NCBI GenBank assembly: GCA_025457745.1
Contig: JALOTT010000001.1
Span: forward strand, 1 to 37,592
From: Verrucomicrobiota bacterium
GTDB lineage: Bacteria; Verrucomicrobiota; Verrucomicrobiia; Limisphaerales; JADLHS01
Direction of reading: 5' to 3'
Length of the DNA stretch: 37,592 nt
The notes below the pieces were generated by a model. The model saw nothing but the letters and a program-made list of their open reading frames with translations. It made no database searches and had not been told where the DNA came from. The position numbers and the translations under genes were made by a program. Positions 1 to 11,100 of the stretch are shown in pieces (position 1 is the stretch's first letter; the number at the start of each line of letters is the position of its first letter).

Positions 1-1
1 G

Positions 2-703
2 GTGGAGCCGGCAAATGATCTTCAGCACCCTCCCACACCCGCCTCGCCGCAAACGACTCGGCAAGAAAACTTTGGGCCTAATCTAACCGCCATTCGCGTT
101 CACGCCGCTTCGACGTCCGAATTGCAGGCCACGGTGAAGCGACCTGAAGGTCGCGCGCCACTCACGCCAGACGATCATCGCGCCGCGATTGCCGCCGCCG
201 CGCAGGAGTTGAACGAATTGCGCGAACACTGGCTCAATCCGCCCGAATGGACGGAAACGCGCTACCTGGAATTTCCCGGCAGCGTGGGCGGCCCGTGGGA
301 TCGTTACATTGACAAAACGACCATTCGCGAGGTAGGGCGCGTCACTCCGTGCGCGCCGTCGTCCGCATCCAAAGAGCGGCGGGCAGAGGACTGCCCGCCC
401 TACCTGATCGGCACGGTGCGTTATCCGCGCCTGGCACCGCGCGACGCCGATTGCGCCGCCAAGCTGAAAAAACGCACGCTCACGAATCTTTACAACGAAC
501 GCCCCGCCTGGCTTGACCTCGCCCACAAGAAACTGGACGCCGCCGTGGCCGCCGCCTACGGTTGGCCAGCCAATCTCAGCGACGAACAGATTTTGGAACG
601 GCTGCTGGCCTTGAACCTGGAGCGCGCAGCAGAAGAAGAAAAGGCGGCAAAGGTGAAGAAGCCGCAAAAGACCCGCGAGAAGCACGCGGGCGAAGTGATA
701 TGA
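2..703 (+). CDS. Class I SAM-dependent DNA methyltransferase, C-terminal part (5' truncated by window edge), with in-frame palindromic insert
   Basis: Family-like C-terminus '[73 protein letters not shown]'; insert [24 protein letters not shown] encoded by an inverted repeat at 330-405. Confidence 0.75.
   Translation: MEPANDLQHPPTPASPQTTRQENFGPNLTAIRVHAASTSELQATVKRPEGRAPLTPDDHRAAIAAAAQELNELREHWLNPPEWTETRYLEFPGSVGGPWDRYIDKTTIREVGRVTPCAPSSASKERRAEDCPPYLIGTVRYPRLAPRDADCAAKLKKRTLTNLYNERPAWLDLAHKKLDAAVAAAYGWPANLSDEQILERLLALNLERAAEEEKAAKVKKPQKTREKHAGEVI
330..405. repeat. Palindromic element inside methyltransferase CDS (GGTAGGGCGCGTCACTCCGTGCGCGCC family)
   Basis: Terminal arms AGGTAGGGCG (330-339) and CGCCCTACCT (396-405) are exact reverse complements; left 27 nt recurs at 30753. 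Confidence 0.85.
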
Positions 704-804
704 AGAAAGCCGAGACCGCCGTAAATAATAAGGGGCAGGCCATCGCCAAGTTGGCTGCCTTGCTTCCCGCCCACCTTGGTCGCGCCTTCAAAGGAACGCT
801 ATGA
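700..804 (+). CDS. 34-aa small ORF ([34 protein letters not shown]) linked by ATGA overlaps to both neighbours
   Basis: ATG at 700 overlaps upstream TGA (701-703); its own TGA (802-804) overlaps the downstream ATG at 801. Confidence 0.4.
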   Translation: MKKAETAVNNKGQAIAKLAALLPAHLGRAFKGTL

Positions 805-1277
805 GAAAACCAGTTGTCCGAAAGACCAAGCCCGGCAAGTCACAAGAGTTGAATTCTGACGCCCCACGCTGCGGGCTGTGCGGCAAACGCGGCGGACTCA
901 TCCGGACCGAGTGTTGTGGCCAGTGGATTTGCGACGACGAGGACAACTACGTGCTCTTCTCCTACGCACGAAACAGTTGCCATCGCAATCACCGCCGCTA
1001 CACGCTTTGCGCCTTCCACCACGGCGAAGGTCATCCTGGTGGCTGGCAGACCTGTCCCCAGTGCCGCGAGTCCTTTCCGACCGAGATTTACGTCTCGTAC
1101 GGCACGAATGAATACAACTTCGTGAAGCTGGAGAACCCGCCTGCGTACGAACCCACGCATTGTGGCGGCTGCGGCGTGGTGATCAAGTTGAGCGACGGAG
1201 GTTACTCTGAAGGGCCGAAAGGCATTTTGTGCGAGAAATGCACGCAGAAGGCGTTTCCGATTTCCAAACTGGACTGA
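801..1277 (+). CDS. Cysteine-rich (zinc-ribbon-like) hypothetical protein
   Basis: ORF with several CxxC motifs (CGLCGK, CPQC, CGGCG, CEKC). Confidence 0.65.
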   Translation: MRKPVVRKTKPGKSQELNSDAPRCGLCGKRGGLIRTECCGQWICDDEDNYVLFSYARNSCHRNHRRYTLCAFHHGEGHPGGWQTCPQCRESFPTEIYVSYGTNEYNFVKLENPPAYEPTHCGGCGVVIKLSDGGYSEGPKGILCEKCTQKAFPISKLD

Positions 1278-1337
1278 GCACTTGCGACAAAGCATAAAAC
1301 GGAAGTCCATCGTCTGACTTCCGGGTTTGAATCTGGT

Positions 1338-1400
1338 GGTGGGGCGCGTTACTCCCTGCCTGCCGCGTTTGGCTCTCAGACGATTGCGAGCCCTGCCAAA
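1338..1400. repeat. Probable degenerate copy of the GGTAGGGCGCGTCACTCC element
   Basis: GGTGGGGCGCGTTACTCCCTGCC at 1338 resembles the 330 and 30753 copies; right end GCCCTGCC near 1390. Confidence 0.45.
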
Positions 1401-1660
1401 CTTACCGTCGTGCTTTCGGCAATACCGTCGTACCGGTATAAACCGCGTTTTTTTGGCGCGGCAAGCTGCCCTTTCTTGCGACCAACCGACATTTTGCCAC
1501 ACGCAGCTTGACCTTTGGCGGCAAATCCGCATCCTATACATCCCGGCAGAACCCGCAGCGTCGCAGTCGCCGTCCCGCATCAGCGGGACAGCGTTTCCCG
1601 GTCGCATCCGTTGAGTGCGTCGGTTATTATGACGGGGTGAGGAAGTCGGTGACATTTGAT

Positions 1661-3493
1661 ATGCAGCACATCCGAAATATCGCGATCATCGCGCACGTTG
1701 ATCACGGCAAGACCACGCTCGTGGATTGCCTGCTCAAACAATCCGGCACCTTCCGCGCCAACCAGCACGAGTCGCAGGAGGAGCGGCTCATGGACTCGAT
1801 GGACCTGGAAAAGGAAAAGGGCATCACCATCCGCGCCAAGAACGCCGCGTTCAAATACAAGAATTACCACATCAACATCGTGGACACGCCCGGCCACGCG
1901 GATTTCGGCGGCGAAGTCGAGCGCATCATGAACATGATTGACGGCGTGCTGCTGGTGGTGGACGCCGCCGACGGCCCGCAGGCGCAGACGCGCTTCGTGC
2001 TGCGCAAGGCGCTGGAAGCCGGCGCGAAGCCCATCGTGGTCATCAACAAGATTGACCGCGACAACGTGAACCCGAAGAAAGTCCTCGACGAAGTGTTCGA
2101 GTTGTTCGAGTCGCTCAACGCCACCGACGAGCAACTCGATTTCCCGTTCATCTATTGCTCGGCCAAAGGCGGCTACGCCAAGACGGAACTCGAACACGTC
2201 AGCGGCACGATGGAGCCGCTCTTCGACGCCATCGTGAAACATATTCCGCCGCCGCGCGCGAAGGCGGGCGTCGGCTTCCAGGTGCTCGTTGCGAACCTGG
2301 ATTACAGCGATTACCTCGGCCGTATCGCTTTTGGAAAAATCTACGAAGGCAAGGTCAAGCTCGGCGACGAAGCCATCTGCCGCCACGGTCAAGGCCGGAT
2401 CACCAAGGGCAAGATCACCGCGATCTTCCACTTTGAAGGCATGAAGCGCATCGAGGTCCAGGAAGCCCACGCCGGCGACATTGTGGGGCTAACCGGCTTC
2501 GAGGACGTATTCATCGGCGAAACCATTTGCGATTCCGAAGCCCGCGCCGCGCTGCCGTACATCCCGATTGATCCGCCGACGATCCAGATGGAGTTCGCCG
2601 TCAACGACGGCCCGCTTGCCGGCAAGGACGGCAAGCTCGTCACCGCCCGCCACATTTGGGAACGGCTGGTGAAGGAGACGCGCACGAACGTCGCCCTCAA
2701 GATCAAACAAACGAACGACCCGAAAATCTTTGCCGTCAGCGGACGCGGCGAAATGCAGATCGCCATTCTCGTCGAGCAAATGCGTCGTGAAGGCCACGAA
2801 GTCCTCGTCTCCCGGCCCGAAGTGCTCTGGAAAAAGGACGCCAACGGCAACTCGTTGGAGCCGATTGAAAAACTGTTCGTGGAAGTTCCGAACGATTGTC
2901 TTGGCTCGGTCATGGAAAATCTTTCCAGTCGCAAGGCGCAAATCACGAACATGAACCACGTCGGCAATCAGGTTTCCGTGGAAGCCCTCGTGCCCATGCG
3001 CGGCCTGATCGGCTTCGAGACCGACCTCGTCAATACGACCAAGGGCATGGGCGTGATGAGCCATCTGTTTCATGAATACGGCCCGGATTGCGGTGAGATT
3101 GCGGCGCGCAAAAACGGCTCGCTCGTCAGCATGGAGGCGGGTGACGCGACGTCCTACGCGCTGAACATGGTGCAGGAACGCGGCCGGCTGATGGTCGAGC
3201 CCGGCGACGCGATTTACGTGGGCATGATCGTCGGCGAGAACGCCCGCGAGAACGACATTCCCGTGAACCCGGTCAAGGAAAAGCGATTGACCAACATGCG
3301 CTCACAAGGGGACGGCAAGGGCATTCAACTTAACTCGCCGCTCAAGCTCAGCCTCGAACGCGCGATCGAGTACATTGACGTGGACGAATACGTGGAAGCC
3401 ACGCCAAAAAATTTACGTCTGCGCAAAAAAATCCTCGATGAGAACCAGCGCAAGCGCTCCGAGAAATCCCGCGTGCTGAAGTTTGTGGAGTAA
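1661..3493 (+). CDS. typA: Translational GTPase TypA/BipA
   Basis: [31 protein letters not shown]..., full-length EF-G-like GTPase; ORF opens at 1508 but the conserved N-terminus begins at ATG 1661. Confidence 0.95.
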   Translation: MQHIRNIAIIAHVDHGKTTLVDCLLKQSGTFRANQHESQEERLMDSMDLEKEKGITIRAKNAAFKYKNYHINIVDTPGHADFGGEVERIMNMIDGVLLVVDAADGPQAQTRFVLRKALEAGAKPIVVINKIDRDNVNPKKVLDEVFELFESLNATDEQLDFPFIYCSAKGGYAKTELEHVSGTMEPLFDAIVKHIPPPRAKAGVGFQVLVANLDYSDYLGRIAFGKIYEGKVKLGDEAICRHGQGRITKGKITAIFHFEGMKRIEVQEAHAGDIVGLTGFEDVFIGETICDSEARAALPYIPIDPPTIQMEFAVNDGPLAGKDGKLVTARHIWERLVKETRTNVALKIKQTNDPKIFAVSGRGEMQIAILVEQMRREGHEVLVSRPEVLWKKDANGNSLEPIEKLFVEVPNDCLGSVMENLSSRKAQITNMNHVGNQVSVEALVPMRGLIGFETDLVNTTKGMGVMSHLFHEYGPDCGEIAARKNGSLVSMEAGDATSYALNMVQERGRLMVEPGDAIYVGMIVGENARENDIPVNPVKEKRLTNMRSQGDGKGIQLNSPLKLSLERAIEYIDVDEYVEATPKNLRLRKKILDENQRKRSEKSRVLKFVE

Positions 3494-3545
3494 AAAAGGT
3501 GGAGCGCCGCAATCGCGGGCATCGCCTTGCTAAATCCTCGGCAAG

Positions 3546-4223
3546 CTACTTCTTCTTCGAATGTTCGGTGAGCCGCTTGACCAGTTCTAAAGCGCTGTCG
3601 GTCGCCTTCACCTTTTTGTCGAACAGGATGTCCTGCATGGACACGAATTGATCGTAATAAATTCGGTTGGCCTCATCGTCGGCCGAGATCGCGCCGCCTT
3701 TGATGGCCGCGCCGCCGTAGAGTCCCGCGCGGTCGTTATAGACGAGCACCGGATGTTCGGTGAGTGAGATTTTCCCTTCTTCACCTGCGCTGGCATCGCC
3801 GGCGGTGCCGCGCGCTTCGCCGGCGAAGTTGATCTTCGCATCGGTCAACATGCGCACAGCGTTGGTGTGCATGAGGAGAATCGCGTAAAAAACTTTTTCG
3901 CCGCCGACTTGAAGTCCCAGGCTGGCTTCGTTGGCGTGGACGAATGCCGCAGGACTCCAGTTCCCCGTCTTTAGGTCCCTGACCAACGCCACACCGCGGC
4001 CGCCTTGATAGGCGAAAATGAAGCCGGCCTTGGTGCAGTCCAGCAGGATGACGCCCTTGGCCTAGCGAAGCATGTCAGCGGGAACGCGCTTTCCCGGATT
4101 CGACTGCAGGGACTCGAATTTGGCTGTGAGCTTGTGGATTCGGTGGTCCAGTTCCGCTTTATCGAGCGCGAAGGTCGAGGTGGCGAAGCCCAGCAATAGT
4201 AAACCAAGGGTCAATGTTTTCAT
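3546..4223 (-). pseudogene. SYLF/Ysc84-like lipid-binding secreted protein interrupted by one in-frame TAG
   Basis: N-part MKTLTLGLLLLGFATSTFALDKAELDHRIHKLTAKFESLQSNPGKRVPADMLR*, then in the same frame AKGVILLDCTKAGFIFAYQGGRGVALVRDLKTGNWSPAAF...; TAG at 4064-4062. Confidence 0.8.
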
Positions 4224-4341
4224 GAACAAATCATGACCCAGCAAACCGGTTTGCGCAAAGGTCAATGCCGGCTGCGGATGGAAATGATTGAACGCGAGCG
4301 CCAAGTCGCGCCCGGTGGGCGTCGAGCGTTGCTGCAAAGGC

Positions 4342-4365
4342 AGGGACGCGGTGGAACGCGTCCCT
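4342..4365. repeat. Perfect hairpin AGGGACGCG-gtggaa-CGCGTCCCT downstream of the DUF465 gene
   Basis: 9-bp exact arms, 6-nt loop; could be a terminator-like hairpin or a solo repeat. Confidence 0.6.
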
Positions 4366-4373
4366 ATCAGTTC

Positions 4374-4649
4374 TTAGTTCGCCACGCCTGATCCCTGACA
4401 CGTAGGGCAGGGAGCGGGGGCGTGGCGGATGAGGTGATAGATGTAATCCTTCAACTTCGCCCGGCGCATCTTCAACTCCTCGGTTTCCTGGTCGGTGGCG
4501 AAGTCTATTTCTTCTTCGATGCGACAAATTTCGTCATCGAGCCGGTGGTATTCATCGTAGAGGTGGCGGAAGTGTTGGTCGCTCTTAAGCCGTTTGATGG
4601 TTTCGCGGTGTTCGGGAAACTCACGCAGGATGGGGTGATGCAGGTCCAT
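4374..4649 (-). CDS. YdcH/DUF465 family protein
   Basis: MDLHHPILREFPEHRETIKRLKSDQHFRHLYDEYHRLDDEICRIE... matches DUF465 pattern. Confidence 0.85.
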   Translation of the reverse strand: MDLHHPILREFPEHRETIKRLKSDQHFRHLYDEYHRLDDEICRIEEEIDFATDQETEELKMRRAKLKDYIYHLIRHAPAPCPTCQGSGVAN

Positions 4650-4755
4650 GGGACATTCGCTCAGTTAAGTTGTTTTGTTACGGTCATCGTAGCCAAGGCC
4701 AGAAACATTAAAACGGGAGTTGCCCGCCGCCGCCAGTTTTTTCTTTCGATCCGCG

Positions 4756-7146
4756 TCATTTATTTCCCGGCGATCCGACGAATTCCATCCCGACCACGCA
4801 GACGTCGTCATCAAATTCATGGTTCGCGGCAAAATCCCGGACTTCGTTCAACACTTCATCGAACAATTGAGCCGCGGGTGATGGCAGCCGCTTCCGCACG
4901 GCGGTGGCGAGCTGGTCTTCGGTGTAAAGTTCCTGATTGGCGGCGTGAACCTCGTAAAGCCCATCGGTGAACAACATCACCAGGTCGTGCGGCGCGAGCG
5001 TCGCTTGGGAAGTCTGGTAATGCGCCTGCTCGAACAGGCCGAGCGCCGGCTGGTTTCTGCCCGAGGCATTCTTGAGCGTCTCAACTTTGCCCGCGCCGCG
5101 CCGGATGTGCAGCGGCTTGGGATGGCCGGCGTTGGCGTAACGCGCTTTGCCGGTGCTGGAATTGGCCACGAGGCAAAACGCCGTCGTCAACACCGGCGTG
5201 CCGGTATGTTTGAGGATGGCGAACAGTTCAGAGTTCAACTTGGTCATGAACCGACCCGGCTCGTGGGCCAACGGGCGAAGCCCCTCCACCAGCGCCCGGA
5301 TCATCGCCGTCACCAAAGCCGACCGCACGCCGTGCCCGGCCACGTCGCAGATGAACACCGCCGCCTCCGTGTCCGAGAGCGCCGTGACGCTGAAGAAATC
5401 CCCGCCCACCGTGCCGCTGGGATGATAGCGGTGCGTGAATTGAAACGCGCTTTCCGCCGGCGCGGCGTTGCGTGGGAAAGCCGGCAACTGCTGCGGCAGC
5501 ATGGCCAGTTGAATTTCCCGCGCCATCTTGAGGTCGTCCTCCATCACCGCGTTTTTCACGCGCAACTCCTCCTGACTGCGGGCGAGTTCGGCATTGGCCT
5601 GGTGAATTCGTTCCTCGGCCATTTTCTGCTCCGTGATGTCCCAGAACATTCCTTGCAGGCTTACCACTTTGCCGTTCGCGTCGAAAATGGGCATCTTCAA
5701 AACGTGAATGAACCGACGCTCGTGGCTTAGGAATTTGCTTTCCTCGATCTGCTCGAAGATTTTGCCGCCCCGGATGACCGACAAATCGTCCTGGTCGCGC
5801 TTTTCCGCGAGTTCCCGCGGCAGAAAATCGTAAATCGTCCGTCCGAGAATCTGATCCAGCGGGCGGTTCAGCATTTTACAGAACTGCGGATTGGCGAAGA
5901 TGTAGCGTCCCTGGAGGTCCTTGCGGAAAATGCACTGCGGCATCACCTCGACCAGGGAGTGGTAAAGCGCCTCGGAATTCCGAAGGTTTTCCTCCATCTG
6001 CCGCTCTTTGGTGATGTCCCAGAAAATCCCTTGCACGCCGATGGTCCAGCCGGTGGCGTCGTAAAGCGGCGTCTTGACCACCTGCACAAACATTTTTTCC
6101 CGGCCCGGCTCCTGATGCTCTTCGATCGTCTGAAACGCCTGGCCGGTTTCCATCACGCGCCGGTCGTCGTCGCGATATTTCCTGGCGAGTTCCTCGGGAA
6201 AAAAATCGAAATCCATCTTGCCGACAATCTCGTCCAGCTTCTTGCCCAAGAGATTACAAAAACGCTGGTTGGCGAAAATGAAGCAGCCCTGCGTGTCCTT
6301 GCGAAAGATGTTTTGGGGGATGGTTTCGACCAGCGAATGGTAAAGCGTCTCCGAATCGCGCAGGTTTTCTTCCGCCTGCCGGCGTTGCGTGATGTCCTCG
6401 ACCGTGCCCTCGTAGTAAAGCAACCGGCCGCCGGCGTCGCGGATGGCGCGGCAGTTTTCCGAAATCCAGATCATGCTGCCGTCCTTGCGGAAAACCTGAG
6501 ACTCGAAACCGGCGATCGTGTCGTGCTCCTGCATGATGCGGACGAATTCATCGCGCCGGCCCGGTTGCACGTAAAGCCGGCGGCCGATGTCCGTGACGCT
6601 CGTCATCAACTCCTCCGGCGTGGCATAGCCGTGGATGCGGGCCAGCGCCGCGTTGGCCATCAAATAGCGACCCTCGGGCGTGGTTTGGAAAATCCCCTCC
6701 GCCAGATGATCGAAGATTCCCCGATATTTTCCCTCGGCCGCCAGCAACGCCATGTCCGCTTCGTGCCGCTCGACGGTGTAACGGATCGAACGCAGCAGCC
6801 AGCTCGGAGTGAGCTGGCCCTTCACCAGATAATCCTGCGCGCCCGCGTGCACGGCTTCGAGGGACAGTGTTTCGTCGTCCGCCGCGCCGATCACGATCAC
6901 CGGCACGTGCGGCGCCTGTTCCTTCAGCAAGGAAATGTTCAGCAACCCCGCGCCATCCGGGAGAAAAAAATCGAGCAGCACCACCCCGAACGGATCCTGC
7001 ACGAGACGGGCAATGGCTTCGGCCAGCGAAGTGACAGTGACGACATCAGCCACGGTGTCGCGCGCCTGGTCGAGCATTCCACAGACGGTGCGGGCGAACG
7101 CGTCGTCGTTCTCGATGAGCAGGACCTTCAGTGGTTCTGTGGCCAT
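4756..7146 (-). CDS. Response regulator receiver with multiple PAS domains and SpoIIE-type PP2C phosphatase
   Basis: Receiver (LKVLLIENDD...VVLLDFFLPDG), repeated PAS/PAC segments, C-terminal HRYHPSGTVGGDFFSVTALSDTEAAVFICDVAGHGVRSALVTAMIRALVE. Confidence 0.92.
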   Translation of the reverse strand: MATEPLKVLLIENDDAFARTVCGMLDQARDTVADVVTVTSLAEAIARLVQDPFGVVLLDFFLPDGAGLLNISLLKEQAPHVPVIVIGAADDETLSLEAVHAGAQDYLVKGQLTPSWLLRSIRYTVERHEADMALLAAEGKYRGIFDHLAEGIFQTTPEGRYLMANAALARIHGYATPEELMTSVTDIGRRLYVQPGRRDEFVRIMQEHDTIAGFESQVFRKDGSMIWISENCRAIRDAGGRLLYYEGTVEDITQRRQAEENLRDSETLYHSLVETIPQNIFRKDTQGCFIFANQRFCNLLGKKLDEIVGKMDFDFFPEELARKYRDDDRRVMETGQAFQTIEEHQEPGREKMFVQVVKTPLYDATGWTIGVQGIFWDITKERQMEENLRNSEALYHSLVEVMPQCIFRKDLQGRYIFANPQFCKMLNRPLDQILGRTIYDFLPRELAEKRDQDDLSVIRGGKIFEQIEESKFLSHERRFIHVLKMPIFDANGKVVSLQGMFWDITEQKMAEERIHQANAELARSQEELRVKNAVMEDDLKMAREIQLAMLPQQLPAFPRNAAPAESAFQFTHRYHPSGTVGGDFFSVTALSDTEAAVFICDVAGHGVRSALVTAMIRALVEGLRPLAHEPGRFMTKLNSELFAILKHTGTPVLTTAFCLVANSSTGKARYANAGHPKPLHIRRGAGKVETLKNASGRNQPALGLFEQAHYQTSQATLAPHDLVMLFTDGLYEVHAANQELYTEDQLATAVRKRLPSPAAQLFDEVLNEVRDFAANHEFDDDVCVVGMEFVGSPGNK

Positions 7147-7213
7147 GACTTGATCTGTTTTGCGACCGGACGATTCAAACGAATAATACATTCGCGCCCG
7201 GCCTTATTGAAAC

Positions 7214-8096
7214 ATGGCAGGCCTGCCGCGCGGTCGCAAGCCGTTTGACTTTGACGGCGCTTTGACAACCATCCAAGCAGCAGCCAGAATGGAATTGTCC
7301 CCGGAAACGCCTTGGAGCAACAACCCCGAAATCACGGCGGACTATTGCGGTTACCTGCGTGACACGCTGGAGCGCGGTTTCGCTCACAACGGGAAAATGT
7401 TTTCGACCGGGCGTCGTCGGCATCCACCTTTTCACCAACGGTGCGGTGGGCGGTCTGATGACCACCCACCCGGTTGTGACCGTGCGCGATCCGTATTTGC
7501 AGCAGGACTACAAAGAACCTTCGCATGACAAATCCCGCGCCGTCGGATACCAACTCGCCGCGCGCGTCCTGCCCAGGCTCGCGGAAAACACCCCCGCGCC
7601 GGCGGACATTGCGCCGATCGGCATCCGCGCCCGCACCATCGAAATACCCGTGCACAACAAAACTGTTTCTCGCGGCGGCGTTGCTGGGGTTGATGGATCG
7701 CGGACACTCACATTGGAAAAAACGCGCACCGAAGTCGCGCTTATCACAATTGGTGAGGCCAGTATCGCCTGCGTGCCGGGCGAGATTTATCCGGAGATCG
7801 TCAATGGGGGAATCGAGCATCCGCCGGGCGCTGATTTCGACATCGAACCGCTGGAGGTGCCGCCGTTGCGCGAACTCATGCCCGGGCGGATCAAGTTCGT
7901 CTTCGGCCTGGCGAATGACGAGCTTGGCCACATGATTCCGAAGAGCGAATGGGACGTGAACCCGCCGTATCTCTACGGTGCGAAGGGTCACGCTTACGGC
8001 GAGATCAACTCCTGCGGTCCGGAAACGGGCCGCATCGTTCACGCAGCCCTCGCCGAACTATGCCGGGAAGTGAAGTCCGCCGGCAACGGCCGGTAG
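7214..8096 (+). pseudogene. N-terminally truncated, frameshifted neutral/alkaline ceramidase-like protein
   Basis: Frame of ORF 7214 gives ...ITADYCGYLRDTLERGFAHNGKMF; the frame of ORF 7359 continues RPGVVGIHLFTNGAVGGLMTTHPVVTVRDPY...GLANDELGHMIPKSEWDVNPPYLYG. Homology changes frame near 7395-7410. Confidence 0.65.
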
Positions 8097-8150
8097 GAAG
8101 CACCCAGAAGAATCGAACGAAACACTCGGGGCTTACCGTCCGGGCGAAAC

Positions 8151-11100
8151 TTATTTGAGTTGCAGATACGCCCGGCTGCCGGTGTTCTTCACGCCGCCCG
8201 GCTGGTTCTCGGTCAGAAAAATCCGTTCCGCCTCGGCTTTGCCGCTTTGGAGAATGTATTCACGCACAGCCTTGGCGCGGTCGGCGGCGAGGGTCGCGAG
8301 GTCGGCGTCGGTGACAACCATTGCATCCATCAAAGCTTGTGCCATCTCGTTCACGTCCGCAGCGGGGCGGGCTTCGCCACCGCCGGCCGGCGACGGCGTG
8401 GACGCAACGCCCGCGTCCACAATTTCCTTCCCCGGCTTCGGCGGGCGCAGCAGCGCGGCGGCACCTCTCGGCATCTCGGCCGGGCGTCGGGACGCGGTCG
8501 GCGGTATTTCTGCCGCAATGTTGGCGATTTGATTTGTCGTCGGTCGCGTCAACGCCATGTCGCCTTTCTCCAGCGCAGTGACGTAAAGGGTTGTCACCCA
8601 TTTGGCCCGATCTTCCGGCGCGAGGGTGATTTGTTCCGACGTCGCGGTCGCGCGCTCGGACTTGCGGAGGGACATCCATTGCTTCGTGCGCAGTTGCTGA
8701 TAGAGCCGGACCTGGCGCAAACCCTTGCGGTCGGCGTCCGGGTCCACGCTGCCCTCGATTTCGAGTTGCAACGCGGGCCGTTCGTAAAGGCCACTGGCCA
8801 GCGAATCGAGCTTGGACTTGCCGTCGGTCAGGAGCAGCGAACTGCCCGGAGGGAAATCCTGGTAGCTGATTTCCTCGCCCTTGCCGCCGAAGAGCGAACC
8901 GAGCACCGCGAACGGCGACGTGATAATTTTGGTGATGACGTTGAGAATCGCGCGGCCGATGACTTTGCCGAGCCGGAATTGCGGGTCGTCAAGGCTGCCT
9001 TCCACCGGCACGTCGAGTTCAATCCGGCCATTGCGGTCTTTCAGCACGGCCACGCCGAGTTTGACTGGCAGCTTGGTCGCGTCGGGGCTGTCAACCTTTT
9101 CGCCGAAAGTGAACTGGTCGAGAATGATCAGGTTCTTCGCCGCGAGCTTGCGGTCGCTGATCTTGTAGGCCAAATCCACCCCCAGCTTGCCCTTGGCGAT
9201 GCGATAGCCCGCAAACTTTCCCGAATACGGACTGGTTGGCGTCAAATCCGCGTCCTTCATCGTAATCTTCAAATCCATGGTCAGGTTCTTGCCGAGCGGA
9301 TTGATGGTGCCGGTGATTTCGACCGGGCCACCGTTGTCTACCTTGGCGTGCAGATTCACGTCCGCGTGCTGAAGCTCATCGGAGGAGAGCCTGGAAATCG
9401 TGCCGCCCAGTTGTTGAATCGCCATGTTGACCGCCGGGGTGATCGAACGGTCGGTGAGGCGCAATTGCGCGTTGGAAAATACCACGCTGCCGATGGAGAT
9501 CTTTGGCAGCGAACGGGCCGTCGGCGCGTTCGTTTCAGGAGCGGGAACTGAGGTGGCGACGGCGGTTTTGTTTGCGCGTTTGAATTTCGCCGGTTTCTCC
9601 GCCGCTGGCGCGGGCGCGTTCGTATTCTCGATGTGCAACGCCGCGAGCAAATTGATCGTGCCGTTGGTTTCAATCACGACGCGCGCGTAGGCGTCGTCCA
9701 CCGCGATTTCCTTGATGGTCACCGCGGGCGGATTCAGGTTTGCGTCCAGGCCGGACACGCGCACCGAACTCCACTTCAACAAGTCCTCCGCCAGCACGCC
9801 GTCCGCGCTCGCAAAATCATCCAGCCGTGCATCGCCTTGAAACGTCACTTCCGGCAGTCCGCTGGTGGCTGTGCGCAGGCGGAGCTTGCCGGTGAGGCTC
9901 AATTTGCTGTCGAGGATGAACACGTTGACCTTGGGCTCGAGATACGGGTCGAGCGGTTTCAATTCAAGTTTGTCCAACGTGATCTGAACGTCGGCGGTCG
10001 GCAGAGCGAACGACGTCTCGGCATCCACCTTGACTGTGCCGTTGGTGTTCCAACGCAATGTAAGCGTGGCGGTCAGGTTGGTGCCCGGCACGTTGGAAAT
10101 GTTCTTGGCGGTGAGTGAAATGTTGTCAAGTTCCAGCCGCGCCGGTCGGGAGTTCACGAGGTCTTCGAGGCTCACCGCGCCGTTGGTCAGATTCACCTCG
10201 CGAATGACGCCGTTCCAGGCGTTCGTGCTGCTCAAGAGCATGGCGACCGCATTGGTGACGGAACGCAACAGCAGGAGGATGCCGCCGGGCGCGTTGGTGG
10301 CTCCGTCGGCAGGTTTGGAAAGTTCAACCACGTTCAACGCCGCGTCGGCGTTGCGACGCAGCCGTAGTCTTCCGCCGTCGCTGGTGATTGAATTGATTTC
10401 CGCGGTGCGGGCCATCGCATCCACGCTCGCACCGGACACGGCAAATTCCGGCAACTCGACGATGTTCGTGCCGCTGCCCGGGTCGGCGAGCTTGAAGGAA
10501 TGTAGCGCGAACGCGGCGTTGGTCACGGACGCGACGCGGTTGCTGGCGCTGAGTTCAAAGCGGTACGTTGCCCCCACGTCCACCGTCCCGTCCTTGACGA
10601 CGAAGCGCACGAAGTCCTCGTAGAGCGGCGCGTATTTGGTGAGCGTGATGTTTTGCAGTGCGAACTCACCCTGTGAGCGCAGCGGGTCGAGGAAGAAATA
10701 TCCGCGCCACGCGAATTTCTCCCCGGCATCGGTCGTGCCATTGAAGGAATAGGGATTTCTGTTGTCCGGATCAGTGCGGAAATTCGTGAGCGTCACATCC
10801 AGCGGCCCAAACACGCGCGCGAACGGGGTGCGCGGCGTCAGGTCGGTGAAAGACGCCGTGGCGCCGCCGATCTGCAGCCGGCTGATACGAAGGGCGAGCG
10901 GTTTGGACGGCTTCGGCGGCGTTGCCGGTGTGTTGGTGGGCGTGAACTTCGTAATCAGGTCGGTAAAGTTCAGCGTGTAATCCTTGTTGACTTGCACACG
11001 CACGAAAGGTTTGGTCGTGCTGACTTCCTCGAACACCCACGGCTTGCCGAAGAACGAGGTGATCTGAAAATTCACACGAACCTCATCCCACGAAATGAAC

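Noticed and set aside
1572-1589. GTCCCGC-atca-GCGGGAC hairpin upstream of typA as a riboswitch or terminator
   Set aside because: Short hairpin without a U-tract or known riboswitch core; not enough support.
840-1655. 271-aa minus-strand ORF spanning the Cys-rich gene and typA upstream region
   Set aside because: Covers intergenic sequence and antisense of another ORF, no recognisable motif.
5959-7248. 429-aa plus-strand ORF antisense to PAS/SpoIIE regulator
   Set aside because: Shadow ORF with biased composition; the regulator on the other strand explains the region.
7359-8096. Complete stand-alone CDS as listed in the ORF track
   Set aside because: Homology-like sequence extends upstream in another frame, so treated as a frameshifted remnant.
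8160-9551. 463-aa plus-strand ORF antisense to DUF748 gene
   Set aside because: Composition of a shadow ORF; the opposite strand has a clear protein family.
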